A stretch of 64,000 bases of DNA. It comes from Clytia hemisphaerica. Its lineage: Eukaryota; Cnidaria; Hydrozoa; Leptothecata; Clytiidae. The stretch covers positions 2,300,260 to 2,364,259 of the forward strand of contig CACVBU010000681.1 of NCBI GenBank assembly GCA_902728285.1, read 5' to 3'. A program made the position numbers and the translations under genes. The notes beneath the pieces were generated by a model. It saw only the letters and a program-made list of their open reading frames with translations. It was not told the DNA's origin and made no database searches. Of this stretch, positions 9,554 through 21,483 are shown piece by piece (within the stretch, counting starts at the first letter, position 1; every line of letters starts with the position of its first letter).

Positions 9554-12372
9554 TCTGCTATCAATCAAGTTGTCCAGAAAGCTCTAACAACAAAGTCATC
9601 ATTTTGAGTGAATTATTTCTCGAGGGAATTTCCCTCTAGCCTGAAATAACCACACCCATTTTGAAAATTATTTTTATCCACAATTGTTATATTGGATGCC
9701 AGGTAGCATCTAAATTACTTTTAAAGAATATCTGCTATCAATCAAATTGTCCAGAATACTCTAACAACCAAGTCATCATTTTACGTGAATTATTTCTCGA
9801 GGGAATTTCCCTCTAGCCTGAGATAACCACACCCATTTTGAAAATTATTTTTATCCACAATTGTTAAATTGGATGCCAGGTAGCATCTAAATTACTTTTA
9901 AAGAATATCTGTCATCAATCAGGTTGTCTAGAAAGCTCTAACAACAAAGTCATCATTTTACGTGAATTATTTCTCAAGGGAATTTCCCTCTAGCCTGAGA
10001 TAACCACACCCATTTTGAAAATTATTTTTATGCAGAACTGTTTCATTAGATACCAGGTAGCATCTAAAGTACTTTTAAAGAATATCTGCCATCAATCAAG
10101 TTGTCCAGAAAGCTCTAACAACAAAGTTAACATTTTACGTGAATTATTTCTCGAGGGAATTTCCCTCTAGCCTGAGCTAACACACCCATTTTGAAAATTA
10201 TTTTTATCCACAATTGTTATATTGGATGCCAGGTAGCATCTAAATTACTTTTAAAGAATATCTGCTATCAATCAAATTGTCCAGAATACTCTAACAACAA
10301 AGTCATCATTTTACGTGAATTATTTCTCGAGGGAATTTCCCTCTAGCCTGAGATAACCACACCCATTTTGAAAATTATTTTTATCCAAAATTGTTAAATT
10401 GGATGCCAGGTAGCATCTAAATTACTTTTAAAGAATATCTGTCATCAATCAGGTTGTCCAGAAAGCTCTAACAACAAAGTCATCATTTTACGTGAATTAT
10501 TTCTCAAGGGAATTTCCCTCTAGCCTGAGATAACCACACCCATTTTGAAAATTATTTTTATGCAGAACTGTTTCATTAGATACCAGGTAGCATCTAAAGT
10601 ACTTTTAAAGAATATCTGCCATCAATCAAGTTGTCCAGAAAGCTCTAACAACAAAGTTATCATTTTACGTGAATTATTTCTCGAGGGAATTTCCCTCTAG
10701 CCTGAGCTAACCACACCCATTTTGAAAATTATTTTTATCCACAATTGTTATATTGGATGCCAGGTAGCATCTAAATTACTTTTAAAGAATATCTGCTATC
10801 AATCAAGTTGTCCAGAATACTCTAACAACAAAGTCATCAATTTACGTGAATTATTTCTCAAGGGAATTTCCCTCTAGCCTGAGATAACCACACCAATTTT
10901 GAAAATTATTTTTATCCACAATTGTTATATTGGATGCCAGGTAGCATCTAAATTACTTTTAAAGAATATCTGCTATCAATCAAATTGTCCAGAATACTCT
11001 AACAACAAAGTCATCATTTTACGTGAATTATTTCTCGAGGGAATTTCCCTCTAGCCTGAGATAACCACACCCATTTTGAAAATTATTTTTATCCACAATT
11101 GTTATATTGGATGCCAGGTAGCATCTAAATTACTTTTAAAGAATATCTGCTATCAATCAAGTTGTCCAGAACACTCTAACAACAAAGTCATCATTTTACG
11201 TGAATTATTTCTCGAGGGAATTTCCCTCTAGCCTGAGATAACCACACCCATTTTGAAAATTATTTTTATCCACAATTGTTATATTGGATGCCAGGTAGCA
11301 TCTAAATTACTTTTAAAGAATATCTGCTATCAATCAAGTTGTCCAGAATACTCTAACAACAAAGTCATCAATTTACGTGAATTATTTCTCAAGGGAATTT
11401 CCCTCTAGCCTGAAATAACCACACCCATTTTGAAAATTATTTTTATCCACAATTGTTATATTGGATGCCAGGTAGCATCTAAATTACTTTTAAAGAATAT
11501 CTGCTATCAATCAAGTTGTCCAGAAAGCTCTAACAACAAAGTCATCATTATACGTGAATTATTTCTCGAGGGAATTTCCCTCTAGCCTGAAATAACCACA
11601 CCCATTTTGAAAATTATTTTTATCCACAATTGTTATATTGGATGCCAGGTAGCATCTAAATTACTTTTAAAGAATATCTGCTATCAATCAAGTTGTCCAG
11701 AATACTCTAACAACAAAGTCATCATTTTACGTGAATTATTTCTCGAGGGAATTTCCCTCTAGCCTGAGATAACCACACCCATTTTGAAAATTATTTTTAT
11801 CCACAATTGTTATATTGGATGCCAGGTAGCATCTAAATTACTTTTAAAGAATATCTGCTATCAATCAAGTTGTCCAGAAAGCTCTAACAACAAAGTCATC
11901 ATTATACGTGAATTATTTCTCGAGGGAATTTCCCTCTAGCCTGAAATAACCACACCCATTTTGAAAATTATTTTTATCCACAATTGTTATATTGGATGCC
12001 AGGTAGCATCTAAATTACTTTTAAAGAATATCTGCTATCAATCAAGTTGTCCAGAATACTCTAACAACAAAGTCATCATTTTACGTGAATTATTTCCCGA
12101 GGGAATTTCCCTCTAGCCTGAGATAACCACACCCATTTTGAAAATTATTTTTATCCACAATTGTTATATTGGATGCCAGGTAGCATCTAAATTACTTTTA
12201 AAGAATATCTGCTATCAATCAAGTTGTCCAGAAAGCTCTAACAACAAAGTCATCATTATACGTGAATTATTTCTCGAGGGAATTTCCCTCTAGCCTGAAA
12301 TAACCACACCCATTTTGAAAATTATTTTTATCCACAATTGTTGTATTGGATGCCAGGTAGCATCTAAATTAA
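9554..12372. repeat. 177-bp satellite, about 16 copies
   Basis: The phrase tctgctatcaatcaa starts units at 9554, 9731, 9908, 10085, 10261, 10438, 10615, 10792, 10969, 11146, 11323, 11500, 11677, 11854, 12031 and 12208, a near-constant period of 177 bp (one unit is 176). Each unit contains the near-palindrome gagggaatttccctc. Copies are about 90-99% identical. Variant units recur in a regular order, indicating higher-order repeats. No coding potential. Confidence 0.95.
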
Positions 12373-12540
12373 TTTTTGAACCTTATGGATCATACCCACT
12401 GCCGGAGGCCAAGCTTAGAAATACATAGACTGAATACTTTAAACGTTAAAAATTCGTCAATTGAATGACTATTTCCCTCTCTCATGTCATAAACAACTTT
12501 GTTTAGGAAATGATACCTGTAAATTGTTCAAGTTGAATGA

Positions 12541-12549
12541 ATATTCTTG
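12541..12549. repeat. 9-bp target site duplication, left copy (ATATTCTTG)
   Basis: atattcttg directly precedes the left terminus of the foldback element and is repeated exactly after its right terminus. Confidence 0.85.
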
Positions 12550-13990
12550 ACCAAAATGAACTTAGCATCGGATCAACATTGGATTCAACATTGGATTCGC
12601 CATTCTAGCATTGGATTCACTTTACCGGACAGTATCTTTTTCGGACAGCATTTTTAGGTCATCAAAACTATAATGGACGGTACCTGTGTCTATTAGCTAT
12701 CACCTAGTGAAAAAGTTAAGTTCATACCTCCTTTCCCCTAGGAGGAGTTAAGCGGAAACCACTGCTGATTGTCAGCATTGGATTCAAATTTCCAGCATTG
12801 GATTCACTTTATCGGACAACCTTATTCTCGGACAGCATTTTTAGGTATTCAAAACTATAATGGACGGTACCTGTATATATTAGCTATCATTTAGTGAAAA
12901 AATTAAGTTCATACCTCATTTCCCCTAAGAGGAGTTTTAGCGGAAACCACTGCTGATTGAAAACAAGAAATTCCAATTTCAACCTTTTGCTCGCTAATTA
13001 TCGGACAACCTTATTGGCGGACAGCATTTTTAGGTGTTTAAAACTATAATGGACGGTACCTGTATCTATTAGCTATCATTTAGTAAAAAAATTAAGTTCA
13101 TACCTCATTTTCCCTAGGAGGAGTTAAGCGGAAACCACTGCTGATTGAAAACAAGAAATTCCAATTTCAACCTTTTGCTCGCTAATTATCGGACAACCTT
13201 ATTGGCGGACAGCATTTTTAGGTGTTTAAAACTATAATGGACGGTACCTGTATCTATTAGCTATCATTTATTGAAAAAATTAAGTTCATACCTCATTTTC
13301 CCTAGGAGGAGTTAAGCGGAAACCACTGCTAGTTGACAACAAAAAATTCCAATTTCAACCTTTTGCTCGCTAATTATCGGACAACCTTATTCGCGGACAG
13401 CATTTTTAGGTGTTCAAAACTATAATGGACGGTACCTGTATCTATTAGCTATCATTTAGGGAAAAAATTAAGTCCATACCTCATTTTCCCTAGGAGGAGT
13501 TTAGCGGAAACCACTGGTGATTGACAACAAGAAATTCAAATTTCGACCTTATGCTCGCTAATTATCGGACAACCTTATTCGCGGACAGCCTTTTTAAGTA
13601 TTCAAAACTATAATGGACGGTACCTGTATCTATTAGCTATCATTTAGTGAAAAAATTAAGTTCATACCTCATTTCCCCTAAGAGGAGTTTTAGCGGAAAC
13701 CACTGGTGCGTGATTGACAGCATTGGATTCAAATTTCCATCTTAGGCTCGCTTATTATCGGACAACCTTAATCTCGGACAGCATTCTATGATAGTCAAAA
13801 CTACAATGGGAGGTATCTATGTCTATTGGCTATCATTTAGTAAACAAACATTAAGATCATTCCTCATTTTCTCAAGGAGGAGTTTACCGGAAACCACTGG
13901 TGATTGACAGCACCGGTTTCAAATTATTACTTGATTTTGACCTTAGGGTCGCTAATTATCGGACAATCATTTTCAGACAGCATGCTTGTG
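12550..13990 (+). repeat. Left inverted arm, about 7 tandem units of ~188 bp
   Basis: The landmark gcggaaaccactg recurs near 12752, 12940, 13130, 13318, 13505, 13693 and 13880. The outermost part contains several cattggattc repeats not present in inner units; the same outer block occurs inverted at the right end. Confidence 0.88.
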
Positions 13991-14189
13991 GTATCATAAA
14001 AGATATGGGAAGATATGAGAATACTAATTAATATCCCCCATCGAGTTTCAGTCTGTTATTTTTACCTCAACTAGCTGAAAGGGGGGGGGGTAATTAAGGG
14101 CCAGCTCAAAAGAGGTCGGTATTATAGGATATGAATAAATTCCGTGAAACTGAAAATCTTCAAAATTTGAAATCCCACTTGAATATTAA

Positions 14190-14228
14190 CAGGTTAGGGT
14201 TAGAGTTAGGGTTAGGGTTTGAGTTAGA
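14190..14228. repeat. Short telomere-like TTAGGG stretch
   Basis: ttagggttagagttagggtt and a following agggtttgagttag give about five imperfect TTAGGG units inside the foldback element. It is too short for a telomere relic, and chance or a slipped microsatellite is possible. Confidence 0.5.
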
Positions 14229-14813
14229 TATTCACTAGATGATATGACCCAAACCGGACTTATTCCACATACCTTAAGTGGATGAACTTTCGCGTGTACT
14301 AATTTTCTTGAATCAAGGGTCTTTAAAATTTTCGCGTGGATTAGATTTCGTGAAAATAGCCTTCTTTATTTAATTTTGCGACTATATAAATTGCAACTAG
14401 AAAAGAGATGTGTTTTTTTTAATCGAACAAAGGCAGACAAAGTCACTCAAAAGCTTTTTAAAAAATTCAAAGAAAGTACTTTTAGGAGGTTACTAGAGTT
14501 TGTAATTGAAATGAAGAGTTGAACTCGTAATATGTTATGATTGTAGCATGTTATCTAGATTTCGCGAACTTTTATTGACAAGTTAGAGAATCTTAATTCT
14601 AATTTGAAATAGAATATAGTAGGGGCGTAAGGGGTTTGCAATTTCCAAAATACCGATTAATATTGTCAAAATTTCCGAAATTCCGTAAAAAAATACTTGC
14701 AATTCCGATACCGATGTTTTTGAGTATTTTTCCTCGTTTTGACTAATTATTTTATTATTAAAATGAATATTACAGGTTGTAGGCACTCAGTGGGCCTCTA
14801 AACCGATCTCAAT

Positions 14814-15422
14814 TTACAAATTTTGTGTAACGAATTTCTTTGGATGGCTTTTCCATGCTTCTTTCAACTTTTCACTGAAGCCTTTTATGGAAACAGCAGC
14901 TACCACCTCAGACGGCAATTTATTCCACGTAGGGATGGTTCTGTAGTAGAACGACTTTGTTTGCGGGCCGCGGAATCCATTACTTGCAAGGTTCGGCTGG
15001 AGTTCATCTTTGTGTTGTCGATTCGGACGTGGTCGATGGGTAGTAGCTTTATCGTAGAAGTGAAGATGCTTATAGACCTGCACCATATCACAAAAAGTTC
15101 TACGAAACTCTAGTGTTGGTAATTGTAAGCTTCGTAGTCTATCCTCATAAGAGAGATTTTTGTAAAGTTTGACAAGTCTTGTCGCACGTCTCTGCACTCC
15201 TTCCAATAGGTTGACATGTTTCCTTAGTTTCGGTGACCAGACTGATTGTGCATATTCAAGATGCGTTCGAACGAAAGTACAGTACAGAGTAAGAAAAATC
15301 TGTGGGCTAAGGTTTTGGAAGTCACGGTTAATAACTCCAAGCATCAAATTGGCCTTGTTGACTTGCTTAGAGATATGTTCCTCGAAACTCAACTCTATTT
15401 TTTCATCAAATATTTTTTTCAC
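14814..15422 (-). pseudogene. LINE (CR1/L2-like) reverse transcriptase C-terminal fragment
   Basis: A 202-codon ORF matches the region after the polymerase core of CR1/L2/Rex-type non-LTR retrotransposons: FVRTHLEYAQSVWSP, VQRRATRLV, LSYEDRLRSLQLPTLEFRR, TIPTWNKLP. The start is inside the protein, so the copy is 5'-truncated, as is usual for LINE insertions. The reading frame is still open over the retained part. It sits in the centre of the foldback element, flanked by degenerate blocks rich in attccgaaat (14640-14730 and 15440-15600). Confidence 0.8.
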
Positions 15423-15991
15423 GTATGAATTCCGAAAAAGGGGGATAAAAACTTTATGATATCGAAATTTCGAAACAAAAATTCATGGATTTCCGATACC
15501 GAAACAACTTCGGAATTCCAAAATACCGAAGAAATTATGCCCGATTTCCGAAATTCTGAAGAAAATAGCTCGATTTCCGCAATTCCGAAATACCCCACAC
15601 AATGTAGAAGATTTATGGCGCTTTTTAGCCTGTTTAAGCCTTGATTTGGGAAAATTTATGCTTGCGAAAAACATTTCTTCGTCAAATTCGAGAAAGTAAA
15701 TGTCGTAAATTTCGAGATTTTTTGACCTCACGAAAATTTGTACGCCTAAAGTATTCTGGTCACGATAGTATATTCTTTTTTATCTGAAATAGTCAATCAG
15801 AGAAAAGAAAAACATTCAATTTTTGTGTTTCTTTTTTAAATATAATCGATATTGAATTGGGCGCATGGCGTTCTAAAATACAGGCCTAGTAAACATGTAT
15901 CCGCGGCGATTTTACGAAGGCCATGGAATTTTCATAATTTTCAAAAAAAGTGCGTTATCAAAAGGCTGTCGAACCATAAACAGTCTTAGTA

Positions 15992-16349
15992 ATGAAGAGA
16001 AGAAATTTGGAACCATCAGAGGAACATTATGAAAACCTACAGCTTTCCGAAAAAAGCGAAGCATGCAAGTGTATCAAATCAATTCCGTTTTGGGAGGAAG
16101 ATGAAATCGAAGCGATGGTAGTTCATGTTCTACGAAAAACACTGGCCCGTTGGTTTCTTCGAAAAGAAAGGGGAACGTGAAAAATTGCGACCCGTCCAAC
16201 CTCCGTCAGTAGAGAAATGCTCGATCCCAACTCCTCCTACAAAAGAAAGACCGACAAAGAAATCATCGTTTGAGACTAAGACGCACAAAGAAGATCAACT
16301 TGACAAGTTCAAATTGATGGACGCAGTCAATTGTAAATCCTTTCTTTAA
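15992..16349 (+). pseudogene. Possible captured gene fragment, frameshifted
   Basis: Two overlapping frames look coding in succession: 15992-16177 (ends HVLRKTLARWF) and 16125-16349 (starts MFYEKHWPVGFFEKKGE, then proline- and lysine-rich). A small indel near 16130 would join them. CG-containing codons are more frequent than in the surrounding AT-rich DNA. No family recognised. It could be host sequence carried by the foldback element. Confidence 0.3.
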
Positions 16350-16719
16350 GAGTCCAATCTATGTAATAAAATGGAGTTCCAAAAAGCCATTTGATGGAAT
16401 GCGGCCTTCAAACGTTCCTTCTGTATGATCAATGCCTTCACGGGACATTTGTAGTAAACTGACAGTTAAGCCAGTGAGTACCAGGGCTATATATCATAAA
16501 ATAACATCCAGATAAAAACATCGGTGAATTGAATGTGGTTGTGAAAGTATTTGGATTAAAAAATCCGACGAAATAAGCAACATTCATATCTAGAGCATTT
16601 TTTATTGCTTTCAATTTTAAATCTCGCGGCATTAAAGTTCAGGGTATTGTTACATTAAAAAGCAACGGATTTCTGCCATATTTTTCATTATTTTTTTCTA
16701 AATACTGTAATAGCAAATA

Positions 16720-17761
16720 GACATAAGTATCGTCCGTTGTCCGATAAATAGCGAGCCTATGGTCGAAATTTGGATTTCTTGTTGTCAACTACCTGTGGTT
16801 TCCGCTTAACTCCTCCTAAGGAAAATGAGGTATGAACTTAATTTTTTCACTAGGTGATAGCTAATAGGTAAAGGTACCGCCCATTGTAGTTTTGAACACC
16901 TAAGAATGCTGTCCGAGATTAAGGTTGTCCGATAATTAGCGAGCATAAGGTCGAAATTTGAATTTCTTGTTGTCAATCACCAGTGGTTTCCGCTTAACTC
17001 CTCCTAGGGAAAATGAGGTATGAACTTAATTTTTTTACTAAATGATAGTTGATATATACAAGTACCGTCCATTATAGTTTTGATGACCTAAAAATGCTGT
17101 CCGAAAAAGATACTGTCCGGCAAAGTGAATCCAATGCTGGAAATTTGAATCCAATGCTGTCAATCAGCAGTGGTTTCCGCTTAACTCCTCCTAGGGAAAA
17201 GGAGGTATGAACTTAATTTTTTCACTGAATGATAGCTAATAGGTACAGGTACCGTCCATTATAGTTTTGAATACCTAAAAATGCTGTCCGCGTATAAGGT
17301 TGTCCGATAATTAGCGAGCATAACGTCAAAATTTATATTTCTTGTTGTCAATCAGCAGTGGTTTCCGATTAACTCCTCCTAGGAAAAAGGAGGTATTAAC
17401 TTATTTTTTTCACTAGGTGATAGCTAATAGGTAAAGGTACCGTCCATTATAGTTTTGAACACCTAAGAATGCTGTCCGAGAATAAGGTTGTCCGATAATT
17501 AGCGAGCATAAGGTCGAAATTTGAATTTCTTGTTGTCAATCAGCAGTGGTTTCCGCTTAACTCCTCCTAGGGAAAATGAGGTATGAACTTAATTTTTTCA
17601 CTAAATGATAGCTAATAGATACAAGTACCGTCCATTATAGTTTTGATGACCTATAAAAATGCTGTCCGAAAAAGATACTGTCCGGTAAAGTGAATCCAAT
17701 GCTAGAATGGCGAATCCAATGTTGAATCCAAGGTTGAATCCGATGCTAAGTTCATTTTGGT
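16720..17761 (-). repeat. Right inverted arm, about 5 tandem units of ~188 bp
   Basis: The landmark gtggtttccg recurs at 16795, 16983, 17170, 17358 and 17546 (spacing 187-188), in reverse orientation to the left arm. Confidence 0.88.
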
Positions 17762-17770
17762 ATATTCTTG
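17762..17770. repeat. 9-bp target site duplication, right copy (ATATTCTTG)
   Basis: Exact copy of the left flank, immediately after the right terminus. Confidence 0.85.
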
Positions 17771-18738
17771 CATCTAAATTTGGTCTTGAGTTGTCACCAT
17801 TACTGTTTATTGCACTGTACATCGTTGTTTTCGAATCCCGAATTTGAATCCCGAATCCCGAATTCCGAATACCTAACTGTAGCGAATCTGCCAAACAAAA
17901 CATGAGATTAGGCTAAAATGGAACAATCTCGAAAGACTTAAGATTGTTATATCTTGAAATTGTAGATAAGATAAAATTGCCTATGGAATTCGCCAATAAT
18001 AGCTCAATGTCCGCTTAATGCTAAATACGCGTTTAGCAGATGTGATTAATATTTAGCTTGCAAGTCCCTCTACATTTTAAATCGTGTTTTTTAAAGTCTA
18101 GTGTGAGTGAAAGTGAGTGAAATCCGAGAGATTTATCAGAAAAACATGATGGTAGAAAGAAAAGAACACTATTATTTTTATATATACCATGCTGAGCAGC
18201 ATTGTCATTGATTGTATGACAGGTTTGGTACGTATAGCAACACAAATTTTGCCATGAATTATGTTTGCAGCAGGGGGGGGGGGGTCTTGCAGTTACTCCT
18301 ACCTTGACACTATTATGTGGAGTAACCGCAATTTTGGACATTTTCTACAGACACCACCACCCTTGCAGTTATTCCATAGTGTACTAACTGATTTTACCCT
18401 CAAAATTGGTGTATACCACCCCCAAAAATGCCAAATTTGGCAATTTTTTCACTGAATTCCTCATTTTTGACACCATTTTACTGACTGGGTACGTCTTATT
18501 AACGACCGTTCAAGAGTTAAATATCTCAATCATTTTCCAAGTTTGTTAAAATATCTTTCATGCCTTGATTGAAGAAAAATTTTGTGATTTTTTTTGACTT
18601 TTGAAAAAAATGTTTTGAATTTTTTTGCTTCCGGAATTTTTAAAAACCTATAAAATTTTAAGAGTGAAAAATTGAAAAATGTGCTCACTTATACACCATA
18701 TCCTACCAAAATCGACAATCTTGGGCTTTGGTGGAGTA
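17771..18738. other. Non-coding spacer
   Basis: Contains a short run of cgaatccc-type repeats at 17838-17870, a G run near 18275, and nothing that looks like a gene. Confidence 0.6.
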
Positions 18739-19043
18739 ACTGCTTTCCCAAATGTCATAGGCGGTCATCGAAAAAATGTTCTGTTTGCGTCGCAACGCAA
18801 CGGGTGTTATAAATGCATGCGGGCAGACGGGCGGTCAAAAACATTCCCGGGGCGGGTGGTAACGCGAGCAAGACAATTTTTCGATGGTTGTCAGAAAAAG
18901 CCATATTTTAAAAGAACAAATTGCTTTTCCCAGATTTTTTTCCACATCTCCACACCGGAAAATCAGCGGAAAATCTGATGCGGGCGGGTGACGCAAATAG
19001 AACAATTTTTCGATGACCGCCATAGTGTTTATATAATAACTGC
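18739..19043. mobile_element. Hairpin MITE, about 305 bp
   Basis: The left arm ggcggtcatcgaaaaaatg (around 18761) pairs with caatttttcgatgaccgcc (around 19004). The match extends into tgcgtc/gacgca inside and taactg/cagtta outside. A third partial copy of the motif (caatttttcgatggttgtc) lies between the arms. Confidence 0.6.
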
Positions 19044-19111
19044 ATGACCCCCCTCCCTGTTTGCAGATGCTCCTTCTTGTGATTAGAACGGTTTTTGACT
19101 TTTTTTTACTA

Positions 19112-19711
19112 ATAGTCCGGCGGCGATCCAGGATCACCCTTACAATTAGTAAATATGGGTTTTTATTTTATTTTCCCATCATATGGTCCCTTGGGCCCCC
19201 AAAACCAGTTTTTGCCAAGCTGGCAAAGCCGGGGAAAATTTTTTATGGGGGCTTGAAGGGGGTAGGGTCATTTTAGCCTGGGGGTCCTTAGAAAGTCGAT
19301 TTTTGAAGTTCTTATTTAGCTAAAACTGATTGTGCCATCAGATAGAGCTTGAAGAGTAGATCTCCAGAATGGGGTCATTTGTCTCATTTGGCAGACTTAG
19401 TCCCCCGGAATTGGCTGATACGTCTTCAAAAATGCAATATTTTATGCTGACGTCAGCATTTTTGAGAGAATCTGATGGCACAATCAGTTTTAGCTAAATG
19501 AGAACTTCAAAAATCGACTTTCTAAGGACCCCCAGGCTAAAATGACCCTACCCCCTTCAAGCCCCCATAAAAAATTTTCCCCACCTTTGCCAGCTTGGCA
19601 AAAACCGGTTTTGGGGTCCCAAGGGACCATATAATGAGAAAATAAAATAAAAACCCATATTTACTACTTGTAAGGGTTGATGCAAAAAAACCCTTTTCGC
19701 CGCCGGACTAT
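19112..19711. mobile_element. Long-armed hairpin MITE, about 600 bp
   Basis: Two arms of about 240 bp (19112-19350 and 19460-19711) are near-perfect reverse complements. The termini are atagtccggcggcg and cgccgccggactat. The loop of about 100 bp contains a TGACGTCA octamer at 19448. ORFs in either arm are mirror images of each other and not genes. Confidence 0.85.
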
Positions 19712-20208
19712 AAGGGCAGTAGGGCCGCCAGACAGACTCCCCCACGTGTGACAATGAATCACATTGGGTGGTTCAAGTTATAGTCTTTTACCCTTCTGTG
19801 GAAGACATGCATGCATTTCCTGTAATAGTTTACTTTTGAAAAACTTCAGGATTTCCATAACATTCAAGATTTTTTAAGGAAAAGATGAGCCAAACATCTC
19901 AACAACCTTTGCAACCTCATCAAGCAGTGTAGACCTAACTCTTCATACAAAAATAACGGGAAACACATATTTGAACTTTGTACCCTATGCTGCACGCCAG
20001 CACTTAAGAGCATGAATCTGGTAATGTCACCCAAATACTCGGAAGTGCGCAGTTGTCACTTGAGCCTTCTGCGCCATTGACCCTAGACAGTTCTAGTTCA
20101 CAAATTTTATACGAACTGGAAGTGCGTGGTGAGCCTTAGGGGCCATTGTATGGGAGTTCCTGGGCGTTCTGCGAGCGTTCTCGGCTCAATTCTCAGACCG
20201 TGTTAAAA

Positions 20209-20983
20209 ATGGTAGACTCAGCTGTGACAGATCATTTCGATGGAAGTTGTTGGAATGTTTACAATACTCTTGACAGAAAATCTTTTGTTTTATTGTCAAT
20301 GATGACAGTGCCGCTATTAATTTTGTTAGATCTGATACTGTATATTGATGTTTGTAAGTGCACTTTATAGTTTTGATTCCCATTGAAGAATCATATTCTG
20401 GTTTTCATGTACTGTATTAGATGCTGTTTTAGAGCTTTTTTACTGTCACGAAACACCCGAAGCCCTGTCAAGCTCAAATGATAATTCAACTCTTCTAAAC
20501 AATAACAATGCATATGATCAACCACAACAAACACCTCAAAATTCTTCAATTAGTATTTCTTCAGATATATCAACAGAACCACTACTCACTCCTTGTTACC
20601 GCCGCAATATCCCTGTCAAACCAAGGCGTTCATGGTTAAATACCAGTGTCCAAAGTACCAAAGTTGAAGCTCCAGATACTGTTTTGGTCTATGATAGAGA
20701 TGGAAATGAAGTCTCAATAAAAAATCAAAAGAAAGAAGGCGCAAAACAAAGGGGTGAAAAATTTGCTGAAGTTTTAAAAGAAAGAACTGGTGCCAGACGT
20801 AACTATACCAATTCGTTTATCTCAAAACTCATTCAATACCAGTCAGGACCTCATTTCACTTTATCGATATTACGCAAACGGCAGTGTGTGCTAAATAATC
20901 TTGGTTTGCGCTTTCGATTTCAAGCAAAGGTCTTAGCAACAGGGCGCGCGGACATAGCAACAGGGCTGGGTAGAAAAATCTAA
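20209..20983 (+). CDS. Candidate two-exon gene fragment upstream of PHD ORF
   Basis: Exon 1 (20209-20353) begins MVDSAVTDHFDGSCW and ends at the donor t|gtaagt. After a 67-bp intron with acceptor gtattag (20414-20420), exon 2 starts at 20421 and the codon phase is preserved. Exon 2 encodes an S/N/Q-rich linker, then VYDRDGNEVSIKN, a lysine-rich helix and RNYTNSFISKL before stopping at 20983. The last residues, after about 20925, look non-coding, so a further donor or a disabling mutation is possible. No family recognised. It probably belongs with the downstream PHD-finger sequence, as one gene or one decayed transposon protein. Confidence 0.4.
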
Positions 20984-21483
20984 ACATAGAATTCAAAAAG
21001 AATACCGATCATCGTATAGATCACTAAACTTCTATGTTTAGTTTGTTCTACCTTGGATTATAACTGATAATATCTTCAAAAAACCTTCGTCCACTATCAG
21101 CCCGCGCGGTAATCTTTGCCCGCAATCACGCCCACGGGAAAGTTCCAATTTTTAATTATCGGGAAATCGGGGAAACCGGTTCACCACGTGGATAAAAAAC
21201 GTACGGAATGAAACCTGACAAAAGGTTTTCAACCAGATTTATTCAGATAAAGCTATAAGAGGTTCATTACTTGTGGATTTCAAAACCTACATAAGCAAAA
21301 ACGAAAGTTGTTGGGAAGAAAAGAGTAAACGCAAGACAGAAGGTTTGGTTGTGTTGATTAGGTATGCTTTTATTCTATCCGAACTAATGTTAAAAAAGAC
21401 CAAAGAGGTCCTGACTGTTCAATACAAAACTAGAACTAGTGATGACGCATTTTTGTGCTTCATGACAAAGATCGTGAGGAAGA

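Larger units (their letters stand above)
12550..17761. mobile_element. Foldback (Mutator-like) DNA transposon, 5.2 kb
   Basis: The element starts with accaaaatgaacttagcat and ends with the exact reverse complement, atgctaagttcattttggt. It is bounded by identical 9-bp duplications. Its arms (about 12550-13990 and 16720-17761) are inverted relative to each other. Both consist of tandem units of about 188 bp containing tcggacaaccttatt, ctataatggacggtacctg and aggaggagttaagcggaaa, seven in the left arm and five in the right. Inverted arms made of tandem subrepeats with 9-bp target duplications are the hallmarks of foldback elements such as Drosophila FB, and 9-bp duplications are also typical of Mutator. 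No transposase is seen inside, so it is non-autonomous. A MULE transposase such as the one 5 kb away could act on it, but their ends cannot be compared here. Confidence 0.85.

Noticed and set aside
9554-12372. CRISPR-like regular repeats
   Set aside because: The period is 177 bp with no short repeat/variable spacer pattern, and the genome is eukaryotic. This is a satellite.
14190-14228. Interstitial telomere indicating a chromosome fusion
   Set aside because: Only about five imperfect TTAGGG units inside a transposon. Too short to support a fusion.
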